This document shows, in pieces, positions 23,401 to 35,800 of a DNA stretch of 64,000 nucleotides. The position numbers and the translations under genes are program-made. The stretch covers positions 808,501 through 872,500 of the forward strand of contig JACSYO010000134.1 in NCBI GenBank assembly GCA_016806645.1. The letters are read 5' to 3'. Below the pieces are notes generated by a model, which saw only the letters and a list, made by a program, of their open reading frames with translations, did not search any database and was not told where the DNA came from. The number at the start of each line of letters is the position of its first letter. Position 1 is the first letter of the stretch. Source of the DNA: Ophiodon elongatus (Eukaryota > Chordata > Actinopteri > Perciformes > Hexagrammidae).

Positions 23401-26400
23401 TTCATAGCCACATATTCAAAGGAAGTAAAATGACCAAAAGACATCTGCTTGCATTGAAAAGAATCATTAAATAAAATAGCAACTCCACATCCTTTCTTAT
23501 GCGCTCTTGTTTCACTCATGAAACTGAAGTTGTCAGGTGTTGATTCAATAAGAACAGCTGCATTGTTAACTTGGAGACTCCTCCTCTTGGCTCTCCTTAG
23601 GCGGGGGCATCCTTCCCGTAAGGGCTCCACGGCGATGCTGTGTGATTATCTCTTGTTGGAAGAAAAATAGATTTGAGGTAAACAGTTTTACCCCTGACTT
23701 GTTCAGGCAGCTGCATGTACTGAATAGTCAGTACATGCAGTTGACAGCAATTTGTTGAGTGCAAACAGCCTGCTGAATCTTTCATCTCCTCCTCTGACTG
23801 GTGGAAGAGGGCCACTGATAAACACCTCAGCATTTACAGAGCTGACTGTGTTTAACAGATCAATGAAGTCTCGCTTTAGAACTTCAGACTGTTGTTTCAC
23901 AGTATCACAGCATCCTGTATGCACGATGATGTTTTTCCCCGTGGGATGGTCAGCCACGATGTCCAAGATTTTGTCCGTCATGTTCGAGACCATATCCGTC
24001 GGAAAGCAAAGTATTTTGATATTCTTGCTGCACATCGTTCTGACATCTTTTACAACATAGTTACCAACAATCAAAGTCTCAGGCTCAGTCAGTAGCTTTC
24101 CCTGTGGCCTTTTACGTTCACATTTACTCTCAGTTCTTACCCTGCTTTGAGAAGATAGCTGCTTATCCAGGTCACCAGATGGAGATCTAGGATCCTGCGA
24201 CAATGGAGCATAACTGTTCCCAAGTTGTAGGCCTGGTTGCCGTAGAGGTTCTTTGCTGGTTTTACTTTTCTCAGCTTTTCTTGGCTGTGTCCAGCTGTGT
24301 GCAGGGGTTGAGGAGGAGTTCTGCGTGTGTGGTAGTGCAGGCCAGCCAGTCGTATCAGAAATCTCAGGGTGCTGGGCCCTGCCTGTTAGTCGTCCTCCCA
24401 CATCCCGAGGGTATGATGTCCTCTTCGGCTTTGCACCGAGAGAGTTCCAGGGAGGACTACCATTTGAGGATTCATTAGCTGCTACACAGCCCTCCTGTTT
24501 CTTGGTAGGCCTGGTGGTGCTAGTTAGCTGTGTCTTAGCTTGCGCTTGTCCAATATTTTGAGTCCATGGTAAAGTGGTATTGTTCTCACACAGTCCATTT
24601 ACCTCCACTTTCACTTCTAGTCGGTGGATCTTTGTTTCCAAGACTGCAATCTTCTGCAGGAGTTTGTAGTAGTCGTCCGTGGGGAAGGGAGGCATCTTGC
24701 TGCTACTTAGCTTTAGCTTAGCTGCTAAGTAGCCTATAGCAATCTATCTTTAAACTAGCGGAATTGTGGCAATAGCCTGTTAAATCTACAAAGAAATACA
24801 GTCCCTGTGATTTTCAAGTGTCCAGGAGCTACTGCTCAAAGCTTCTCACTGACGAAAACAAGATTAGCAGAAAAAATGCAAACAGAGGCGAGAGCAAGCA
24901 GCAAAAGCGTCTGCTTTCGCTAACCTGATTGATGCAATTGTTTAAGCCCTCAAAACTTTGTTTCAAATCTTACTTATTTATATATATTCTTGACTAAATA
25001 AGCCAATATCAAAACTGAAGTTATATTGAAGGTCAACAGAAAAAAACTGCGCTAATTTGCCTCATCAGGACTGTGTGGATGTGGTTTCACCAGATGTGAT
25101 TGACAGTGCATAACATCATGTTTTTCCAACAAAATATTTTTCAAGACCGTTAACACCAACATTCAGTGCTATTTAGTGACCCAGATGACAATGATAATAT
25201 AGGTCATTATGTGGGCTGTCCATGTTAATGACTTTATTTACAAATACTTAGGTTTAGTTATGAGCAGTGCAAAAATAGTTTGACCTATGCTGGTTGCATG
25301 AACCCTGTCTATTAATCCTTCTCCTAATTTCAAACACCAGGCTCTGAATCAGACTGCTATGTTACTGTGTGTCTGCCCTCAACATCTTCAAGAATCTACA
25401 AGACAAAAGTTGTGGAAAACAGCAAAACCCCAGAATGGAATGATACTTTTATTTTCAAGGTCAATGACAATCTCAAGGTAAGACCACAGTACAGTAGGCT
25501 GCTAGCACATTTACCTCACTAATTATTTTAATTTTTGACTACAACATTAGTTATTCTGGAAACATTTAAAGGATTCTATGAAGTGAAATAAGTCTCAATG
25601 AAAAATAAGATTTTCAAAAGTGTACAAGTATTTGCGCGTAATGTTGGGTGTTCAGAAATGTGTGTTCTAATCTACACACAATGCCAAGCAATTTGTGGAA
25701 CAGTTTTACTAATGCACACATCATAACCTCAATGAATATGAATATTTTTTGTACAGATTTTTTATTTCAACTTCACAGATCTGATCATGTTCACCTTCGA
25801 AAAGCTTCCTGTGAATACAAATGTCCAAAATATTTGTGACATTCAGTTGTATTTGTTAGAGATTGTTAACTGTGTGTGCAAATATCACCTGATACGCACA
25901 GATCAGGGTACATTTGTGTCTGGAGTTTTCAGACTGTTTTCACGTTCTCCTGCTCCACACAGATCCACCAGTCCATGCTGCGTTTAAGTGCTAGTTGAAA
26001 ACTGGGACATCTGGGCTTTGGGTCAAATCCTGTGTTATTTCAAAGAGGGAATGCCATTTTTCTGAATAGACAGAATAGCTCGTCACCCCTTGATTACAAC
26101 AAATAGATTTACCTACTATATACAGTAGCCTATATATGTAAATATAAGCTACTGCTAGTTGGTAGACTTGTTCTTCTGCTGGGAAAACAGACATTCCAGG
26201 CTGGTTGAACCGGGAGAGATTAGCGTGTTAGCCTAGCTATCATGTTAAGTGGAGCTTTTTTTCTCACTATTTCATCATTAAATTCACTCTTTTTTAATCG
26301 CAGTTATGTAACGTCAGCTCCAGAGGACTGCCAGTGTCCCCTGCCAGCATACTGCCCAGCGTATTCAGTTTTTCTGCCGGAGGCTTCCGCACAGCGATTC

Positions 26401-29400
26401 AGTTTAGTACAGAGTTGGTAAATGCATGTTTTCTAATGGAGGACTCAGAGCTATTCTGTCAATTTAGAAAAACATCTTTCCCACTTTGAAATTACACAGG
26501 ATTTCACTGAAATCTCAGATGTCCCATATTTCCACCAGCACTTGTCGATCTGGAAAACGTGAAAGTAGTCTCAAACTCGTGTCATGTTATCAGAATCAGA
26601 ATCAGAATCAGAATCAGCTTTATTGGCCATGTATGCTTATGCATACAAGGAATTTGACTCCGGATTTTCCGTTGCTCTCAACGTACATACACAGAAATAG
26701 ACAAATTAACCAAAAGAAAAACAAGGACAACAAAGGAGAACAGAGGTAAGCATAAATATTTAGCTGCTATGTACAAATATAAATATAAATGTATATACAA
26801 AAGTATATATACAGTATATAAACATAAAAGACACAACAACACAGTGAAATGGAGGTAATAGTGCAAAATGGAGGTAATAGTGCAGTATGACTGATTAAGT
26901 GTTCATCAGAGTGACGGGCAGTGGAAAGAAGCTGTTCTGATGTCTGGTGGTTTTGGCCTACAGAGCTCTGTAGGGCCTACCAGAGGGGAGGAGTTGGAAC
27001 TGGTTGTGTCCAGGGTGTGATGGGTCTGCAGTGATGTTTCCTGCCCATTTTCTTACTCTGGATAAGTACATGTCCTGAATGGAGGGCAGGCAGGCACCAA
27101 TGATCTTCTCTGCAGACCGGACAGTCCGTTGTAGTCTATTCCTGTCCTGTTTGGTGGAGAATCCAAACCAGACATTGATTGAACTGCAGAGAACAAACTG
27201 GATGAAAGCAGAGTAAAAGTGAATCAGCAGCTTCTGAGGCAGGTTGTACTTCCTGAGCTGGGCCTTTTTCCTGATAATGTCTATGTTGGAGGCCCACTTT
27301 AGATCCTGGGAGATTGTGGATCCCAGAAACCTGAAGGTCTCCACAGCAGACACAGAGCTGTTGAGGGGGTGGAGGGGTGGGCAGTGATTGGTGATTCTCC
27401 ACAGTGTGGGGGATGGTCTCCTGCAGTTGGGGAGGTCCTGCAGCCCTCTCCACACTGATGCGGGGTCGTTGGCTGAAAACCTGTTTTCCAACTTTCAGTG
27501 TAGCTCCTCTTTGCTACCCTGATCTCCAATGTCAGTGCGTTTCTGGCCTGGTTGTACAGGATCCTGTCCCCACTTATGTAGGCCTCCTCCTTGGCCTGAC
27601 GAAGCTGCCTGAGTTTTGCAGTAAACCAGGGTTTATTGTTGTTGTATGTTTGCAGATTTTAGTTTCTGCCTATAGGTTGGGAGAAGATGAACCAGACAAT
27701 GATCAGAGAGTCCCAAAGCATAAGTTACAAGTGTTCAAATTGCTTGGAGGAAGAGGATTAGAACACGCATTTGTGAATACCAAAAAATGATGGACAAACC
27801 ACATTTGTAAATCTTATTTGTTGTTTGTAGATCCTGTAATATACATTCGTGACCATTTCAAGAGTAATATCAGAACTCTGTTGGTAGAACCCTCTCTGAG
27901 TTTGTTCCCCTTTTTTTCTAGTACCCTCATTAAAGCTGCATTTGGTACAGCCCGTTTACCCATTTGTTGCAGAAGAAAAGGGAAGAAAAACAAATTGTAT
28001 ATTTGTTTATATAAAAATGTTAATTTTCATTAATGTTTAAAAAAAATAAAATGTAGGGGAGCTTCAATGATAATTTGACTGTTACACCGTGTGACAAAGC
28101 ACTGATTGTTGTGAATTGGACAGGTTTTTGGCCAACTATAAGTGCCAAATATCTGCATATCATCTCATTCAAATACTTACTATTCGCACAGGAGCACAGA
28201 GATGCTGCAGCACAGTAAAGGTGCTTTTTAGCCTTTGTGGGTGCTTTGAAAATTACAGTTTCTTTTTTGTATTTATTTGCAGGTTAAGCAACCCAAAAAA
28301 GCTACGTTATCGTTTAGGGAATTTCCTCTCAGAGTGAGTGTCGAAGTTGTCAGAGTCACAGCCTTTTGGGTTATTTTTCAACGTGAATGACGAAGCAGTC
28401 TACTTGGAAAACTGTATGGCCAAGCCACCATCACCACCTTTTGTAAAAAAAATCCAGCTATAGCGCTTCACTTCACAAGTCAAATTAAAGTTATTTCTGT
28501 AGCAACAATCAGACATTTCAGTCTGGGGTTTAGGTTTCAAACCTAAACCCCTTATGCTAGACTCTAAAACTTAGGTTTTTGGGGTTGGGGCTTAGACCCT
28601 TAATGTAGTGAATGTAAAACTCTAAATAACTGATAAAATAAAAAAAACAGAAAAAAACTTTGTTTTGTTTTACTAAGGACACACATGACAAAATATTCCA
28701 AGTGAAGCCATACCCTGCCTTAAGGACTATTATATTTCCAGAACACTCTCGAGGTGAACCTGTATGATAAGGACCCCCTAAAGAATGACGACCTGATCTC
28801 CTTCCTAAAGCTTGATGTCAGCAGTCTGACTGTGGGAAAGAAGGAAACCAAGGAGTTCATCATAGACCCTGAGGTACAAGTATCAAACATACTTTAGACA
28901 TTTGCATGATCCATCCATCCATTATCTGTAACTGCTAATCCTGTTTAGGAGGGGGGGGCTGGATTATCCCAGTTGACATTGGGCAAAAGCAGGGTTCACC
29001 CTGGACAGGTTGCCAGACTATCACAGGGCTGACATACACAGACAGACAACCATTCAAGCTCACATTCACACCTACGGGCAATATAGAGTCATCAATTAAC
29101 CTGAGCTGCATGTCTTTGGATACTGTGGGATGAAGAACCCAGAGAGAACCCTTGCTGGCACGGGGGAGAACATGCAAACTCCACACAGGGATCGTACCTG
29201 TGTCCCTCTTGTTGTGAGGCTACAGTGCTATCCACCACACCACCATGCAGCCCCATCTGCATGATGATACAGCAGGGGTGGGCAAACGTTTTGGCTCAGG
29301 GGCCACAATGACTTTTAAAATTTGACAGATGGGCCGGGCCAGTATCAGATGGATGGAGAGTGTTTGTGTGAACTAATATAAATTACAAGTAAAAGCCATT

Positions 29401-29854
29401 AACTAAAAAGTAAAGAAAACTTACATTTAATTTCAGTGGGAATAGTGTTGTTGGTCATCCTTTTTTGCCAGTTCATCAACGTTTGGTGTCAGTTTGGTTG
29501 TAGCAATTCTCAGGACAGATCTGAGCTGTTCATCAGTTAACTGGGATCTGTGGCTTGCCAAAGTTGAGCCAATCAAAACGCACGACCGCAGCTTTAGTTA
29601 CACTACGCATGTGTCATACCCCACACCTCAAGACCCGTGACCCAGCCTCCTTCCCATAGGCCTTGCGTCACGGCTCTCTCACATGAACGTAGCGTACACG
29701 AGTTTACTGCGCATTTACTCGCTCGTAGCTAGCTGGTAGCAGTCTGGTACTACTGCTGTAGTAGCCTAGCTAACCGCAGCAGCTAGTGTTTGTTTAGGAG
29801 ACAGCAGCGCTGCAAAAGGATATGAGAATCTCAGTTCGTGCTTAACTGTATTAG

Positions 29855-29892
<38 letters not shown>

Positions 29893-32800
29893 GCCTAGCT
29901 ATGTTAAATTCCGTTTGTGTTGTGCTACTCTACTACCTAGTAGTAGCAGAGTACAGTAAGTCATACATTTTGCACTGGTTAGTGCGTAAGGATCTGTGTC
30001 TTAAAGCAGGAGCACACAGGTGCTGCATGGCTTAAGCTCCCATCCACCACCAACAGCACTGCTGCTTTTGTTAACACAACTGGCAGTATTTATTAGAAGC
30101 CAAAAGCCAGTGAGGGATCATGTCCTGCTTCACTAGTCTGCTCGGAGGGCCCTCCATCATCACCATCATTTAGGTGCCCTTGGGCAAGGCACTTAACCCA
30201 CAAATTTTACCTAAAGAGGGAGTACATACATCTGACTGCATACCTGAGAACTCTTTGATGGATTCATATCTGGATAGGATTTATCACCTTCTTTTGTAGT
30301 AGCAGCACATTTTTGTTTCCATGATCATATTTACACATTTTCCTGCCCTTTTCTCTATGGTCAAAGGGTAAACTCTGGATGGCATTTGAGCTCCTGGAAA
30401 GGTAAAGTTTGTTTGATTTGATATTTAATTTGGCATTTTAGTTTCAAATATTTGAAATATTTAGCCTCTAAATACATTTGAAATCTTTTGTGTTTGTTTT
30501 TTTTAGTGAAAAGAAAGTTTTCAGTCACCTCAAAGATGTCGCCTCAGTGGTAAGGGCTCTACATGTACACCCCATGAAGACAGAAGTAAACAAAAGACAT
30601 TCTGAATCTAGTAACCAAACACCAAAAGGTGATCAGTGAGAGGATCATAGATCCATATTCAGTCTTAAATCATGGTGTGCTTTATACTCAATTCTGATTG
30701 GCTGCATGGTGTTCATTAAATTATAAATGGACTGTACTTGTATATCACTTTTCTAGTCTTGAATTAGGAACAATGACATTGCTGGATAGGTAGCTTTTCT
30801 TGTCGTTATACATTCAGTTTGTTAATTTATATTTACTGTTTGTCAACTGTACGCAATGTCATTGACTCTGAATCTTGCTAGCATAACCTTAGCTTTCTGG
30901 CTCATAGTCGAGCCAAAGGGTTCTATGAGCTGAGCGGACTACAAATATCTCCTGTTGCGAAATGGTTTCTAAAGTCTGTCCTATTTACTGGAGCAGTGAA
31001 CAACGTTTCCATTGCAAAATACTCTTCTGAGATTCTAGTGTGGGGGATTAAGACGGATATCAGTTGGCTATGAACTAACTTAACTATGGTATTGAATCAG
31101 TTTAGGTTATCCAGTAGTTTTTCTGGTTTAATTTGAAGCTGTTCAGTGATAGTGCTGTTGGTAAACACACAGCCTTCAAAGTTGGCCAGGATTGGCAGTA
31201 TATTAGAGAAATAAAAAATAAATTTTCGTATTATTTCACAGCGGTTATGTTCCCAGTCATTAATAAACGCACCAACCGCTCCGCACACCACCACACAACC
31301 CTTTGGTAAGGTGCCGCATTGCCGGATTCACCAGGGTTCACCCTGTTGGCTATGCTTGTGTGTGTGCCTCGGTATACAGACGTACTGCCACAGAGACAGA
31401 TGGATGGTTCCTCACAGGAATCTACACATGCAGGTTTATGCAAGTCGCTGTCCAGACCAACATGCTCCATTGCAATGCCTGACTGTGCAACATCACATAT
31501 CATGGCACGTAGTCTTTCGTCCATCTCCGTGATGGAGACTCTCCCATGACCCCTTCCTGGCATCAATCTTCCTATTCTTTGGCTTTAGCAGGTCCCTTGT
31601 TTCCACTTAGAAAGTATACATTTTTCTTAATGAATTATTTAAAGCATGACTAAATTCTTGTAACAATAGGGGCAGTGATTCACTCCTAACCCGGAAGGGA
31701 CAATCCACCATTTTCCGGCAGAGAACCATAGACTCAGACTTGGAGGGACTGACTCTAATCCCAGCCGCTTCACACTTGGCTGCAAACCGCCTCAGTGCGT
31801 AATGAAGGTCACGTTCTGGATGAGCCAACAGAGCAATATCATCTGCAAAGAGCAGAGATGCAATTCTGAGGTTCATAAACCGGACACTCTCTTCCCCCCC
31901 AGCTCTGCCTTGTCAAAGTCCACAAAACGCATGTAGACTGGATGGGAATACTCCCATGACCCCATGTCTTCCACTCCACAGGCCCTGTCCCCGATCTCCA
32001 CGAGACACTGAAGATGCAATGTCCAGAGCTTTAAGCACCGGCACCTTGCCACTGATGAGCTTTTTGACTACCTCAGCAACCTCTGGCCAAGTATATGAAT
32101 GGGTCTTCCCTTCCCCCGATTCTTCAAACTCTGCCTCATCCACGGAGGACATGTTGGTCGGGTTCAGGAGCTTCTCAATGTGCTCTTTCCACCGCTCGAC
32201 AATACCCCAAGTCTGAGTCAGCAGTTCTCCTCCCCTGCTTAACACAGCCTGCGCTAGCTGTGTGCAGGGATATCATATCGCCGCAGTATTGGTTTTGAAC
32301 AACATTTTTTGTATGAGATCAAGATAAGACGCGATCAATTTCAAGTCAGAACCTGTCTCGAGACCAAGACCAATCTTGAGTACTACACTGCAGACTACAA
32401 AAGGCTATCTAAGGGATAACGTTTCTCAGAAACTACTGCCTAAAATACATGCAGTCAGAAAACCTGCCAAAATTGCCAATACTCTCATTGGCAGTCATTA
32501 AGTGATTAAATAAATAAATAAATATATACAGTATATGGACACCATTGGATCCATTTCCATTGAATTGATTACAGTGGAAGTGTAGCGTGTACAGTTTGCA
32601 TAAGTTACATCTTCAATGTATCCTGGACCAGTCTTTTCATAATTGCTTTTGGGGGGATTATTCAACAGAAGGCAATGATCTCCTATTTGAGCTTGAATGT
32701 CACCATACTGAGAGCAGAAAAAAATCCCTCCAAAGATTACTGTAAGTATGGCTTTCACTTTTTTAAGTAACAATATGTGCTGTGCATGTTTTGTAATGAC

Positions 32801-35800
32801 ACTTAATCACTTTAGAAAAATATTTCACCTGTTTTATTTGAAATTATTTTCATATAAAACTGACATAGCAGTAGCAGTAGTACTGCTTAATCATTGCAGA
32901 ACTGAAACTGTCTGTTTCCATATTCCTGTCTTTTCCTGTCTCTATTTTACAGGTTCTGAATCCGACTGCTACGTGATTCTCACTCTCCCCACGGCAACGG
33001 CAAAAACCTACCGTACAACAACTGTGTCGAACAATAACAACCCAGAATGGAATGAAAAGTTTACCTTTCGGGTCCCCACCCATGTGAAAGTAAGTCTACT
33101 CACTCATTACTTATATCTACTGTTTATTAGCATGACATCAAACACAAGCATCTGACTGCTGTTGTTCAGTCCACCGTGGAAGGAACCAGTTCAGTTAGGG
33201 TAGCAAGTACACAAGTATATTTGAAGAGTAGAAGTCAAAAGCTCTGACTCAGGAAGCTTTTCTGCTGTTTCCCCAGAACATTTTAGAGATCAAGCTGTAT
33301 GATGAGGACCCTTTAGCGCGTGATGACCTGTTTGCCGAGCTTCTGTTTGATGTCACAAATCTCACAATAGGGATGAAGGAGACCAAGGTCTTCACTATAA
33401 ACCTAGAGGTAAAAGCAACAAGAGAACAGCACTTGCTCTGTAGGATTTTAATGCACTTAGGGCTGATCTGTTAGCAAATGATTATGGTTGAAGGATTTTC
33501 CCTTGTCCACTTTTTTATAGACGGAGGGCAAACTTCTGATAGCGTTTGAGCTACTTCAGAGGTAACTGTATATTACGGATTTTACTTTGTTGTCCTCTAT
33601 CAAAACATTTACAGACATTTCTCTTTTGTTCTTATAATACACTGTCTGAACTGGTTAAAAATAAATGCCTTTTATCTTTTTGTAGTGAGGACCCCCCTTG
33701 TGAATATCTCACTAATGGTGTCCTTGTGGTAAGATTTCTCAAAGTAATATACACCTAAATTAATACATTCCAGGAACCAATATTACATCAGTACTGCATT
33801 CTCCATGTTGCCTTGAACCCTGAAAAAGTGTGGATTATCACCAACTTGCAACATGAAAATCCATTTAATTCCCAAATATAACTCAAATTGTGGTTTCTTG
33901 CTAAATAACAAATGGCAGCAGAATAAACTTTCACTGTCATTGCACAGCTCACAGGTATCAAGACAGCAAAATGTACATTAGTGTCTGAACAAAAGTGCAA
34001 AAAGCTAATTAGTGCAGCGTAATGTACTGAATAAAATTCAGAATAAATAAAATATAGAATGTAGAATATACAGTAGGGTATGAATATGCCGGGTTTAGCA
34101 GTATAAACGGTGTGAAATGATTACGCAAAGACAAATAAGGAATGAAGATGGTAGGAGGTGCCGGTACAGGTATAAAATATTTAGATTTATCATTGAGTTA
34201 TCTGGGTTTTCTTCTCCTCAATGTTTGCCTAAACACAAAAGGCTGTTCAACAACAGAGGATAATTGGCAATTTAACTCCTTTCCTTTCCTTCAGTTTGCT
34301 TTTAAATTAGTTTTATCCAATAAAAGAGTTTTGTCAGGGTAAGAATCTGAGAAAAGAACAAAAAATCAACAACATACCACCTTTTGTAATGAAATATTCA
34401 TGCTGGATTACATGTTTTCCATTAAAAATTGCTAATTTTCTTTTTAAATTAATAAATCATTAACGACTTCAGAAAATTTTTAATTGATCACATTTAAATC
34501 TATTTGATTAACAAGTTAATGGAAAGAAAATACAAACTTCACTCACAATAAATGATTGATTACATTCATGTAACTTAAACTGTATACAGGCTTCTATACA
34601 TATAAAAAATCCAAAAATTATTACTGTCAATTAATACCCATAAAACTCTCTGTTGTTACATCAAATGCTGCATAAACAAATCAAGTGTCAACACCATCAA
34701 ATGACGGTGTTTTTCCATCTGGATGACCCATAAACGTGTCAGTGCCTCAGATAAATTGACGTCACATGAATGTTTCAGCTCATCGCTGCCCTCTTGTGCG
34801 ACATTCCATAAATTACGCCTACTCAAACAATGCAATTAGCTCATTTATTGTAAAAGCAACTAAGGTTCCAATATATAAATCACTATGTTCATTGCTGATA
34901 CTGCTGAAGGATCACTGGCCCAAGTGAAAAAGCACTGCTATTAACAAGCATGTTTTAAATGGATGGACTGAAGACTGATTGTGTTGCAGAGGGGTCCAAA
35001 CTTCTCACAGCAGGGTGAAGACTTAACCTGCCAGTATGTGTATTCTAACAATCTGTCTTGAATCTTAAAACTATTTATAGATGTATGACCACTTAGCTGT
35101 CTCATGACACAGAGCAGGCCGGTCCTGTAGCTTATGGGAATAATTATTATTAAATGTATCTTATTTTGATAACCCTAACCAGAGTAACTGATCTCTCTTT
35201 GTCTTCCAGGCTGCCCCGTTCTCTGTACTGGATATTAACATTGATAAGCTACAAAGTGATAACCGTACGTAGTCTACAATTCTATCCAATTCATTAATTG
35301 ACTGTGGCTCAGTGGTAGAGCAGGGTCGTCCTTCAGAGGATTGGCAGTTCGATCCCCGGCTCCGCTAGTCCATGTCGATGTGTCCTTGCACAAGACACTT
35401 AACCCCTGCGGTGTGTAACTGTGGGTGAATGTTAGAGTCCTGATGGCCAGGTGGCCCCTGCCATCAGTGTGTGAAAGGGTGAATGTGAAGTGGTCGGAAG
35501 ATTAGAAAAGTGCTATAAAAGTACAGTCCATTAAGTCAGGCTGAAATTACCTAACCTTTTTATTGTCCTATTCACCAAATAGTTTTTTCACAATTTGGAG
35601 CGAAGGATTTAGGACAGCTTTACAGATATGATGGACTGCATTGTTATGGAACTCATAAGAATATAGGGAAAATATTAATGCGGCTCCATAACTGCTGGAT
35701 GCATTAATAATATGGTTTGCCATATCAACAGACGGCAAACCAAGCGTCTGTGAGCATTGCAGCCTAAGTGTGGCTGTTAAACTTTTTACAAGCTCAACCG

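Larger units (their letters stand above)
21050..24919 (-). mobile_element. CR1/L2-like LINE, copy 2 (inverted, in intron 1)
   Basis: Minus-strand partner of the element at 13571-18070, sharing 5' UTR, ORF1, ORF2 and the (CTTGC)n tail (here GCAAG repeats at 21050-21070). It lacks about 680 bp between the ORF1 downstream linker and the middle of the endonuclease, and about 120 bp in the RT. It keeps segments lost from copy 1. Both copies share the ORF1 truncation and the exact RT junction that removes the [FY]ADD region, so they descend from the same deleted source. Confidence 0.9.
20425..25340 (+). other. Intron 1
   Basis: A 4.9-kb intron, mostly occupied by the inverted LINE copy (21050-24919). 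The rest is AT-rich without recognised features. Confidence 0.8.
26590..27655 (-). mobile_element. CR1/L2-like LINE 3' fragment
   Basis: On the minus strand the order is 'NNKPWFTAKLRQLRQAKEEAY' in two parts (about 27640-27580), then 'ETFRFLGSTISQDLKW', 'YNLPQKLLIHFYSAFIQ', 'NRLQRTVRSAEKIIGA', 'SLSRVRKWAGNITADPSHPGH'-like sequence, and the end 'PSGRPYRAL' near 26958. The 3' UTR and hexamer tail follow. The RT core between the first and second segments is deleted. This family differs from the inverted LINE pair. Confidence 0.8.
25478..28741 (+). other. Intron 2
   Basis: A 3.3-kb intron with a minus-strand LINE fragment (26590-27655). Its 3' part (28145-28726) recurs at 62690-63303. The other bases show nothing recognisable. 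Confidence 0.75.

Noticed and set aside
27404..27790. A 128-codon plus-strand frame
   Set aside because: It is antisense to the LINE remnant on the minus strand and has no family similarity of its own.
20352..30549. Module A as a separate, decayed phospholipase gene
   Set aside because: Not excluded, but all five exons are open with valid splice sites and the end phase fits exon 6. No lipase-domain remnant is seen between 30550 and 32668, so the fused model is preferred.
31231..31566. A 111-codon minus-strand frame in intron 5
   Set aside because: No domain is recognised, and overlapping plus-strand frames of similar size exist. It may be part of an old element, but I could not support a call.
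35300..35375. A possible tRNA gene
   Set aside because: A and B boxes are present, but acceptor and anticodon stems do not pair and the sequence continues into a repeated SINE body.
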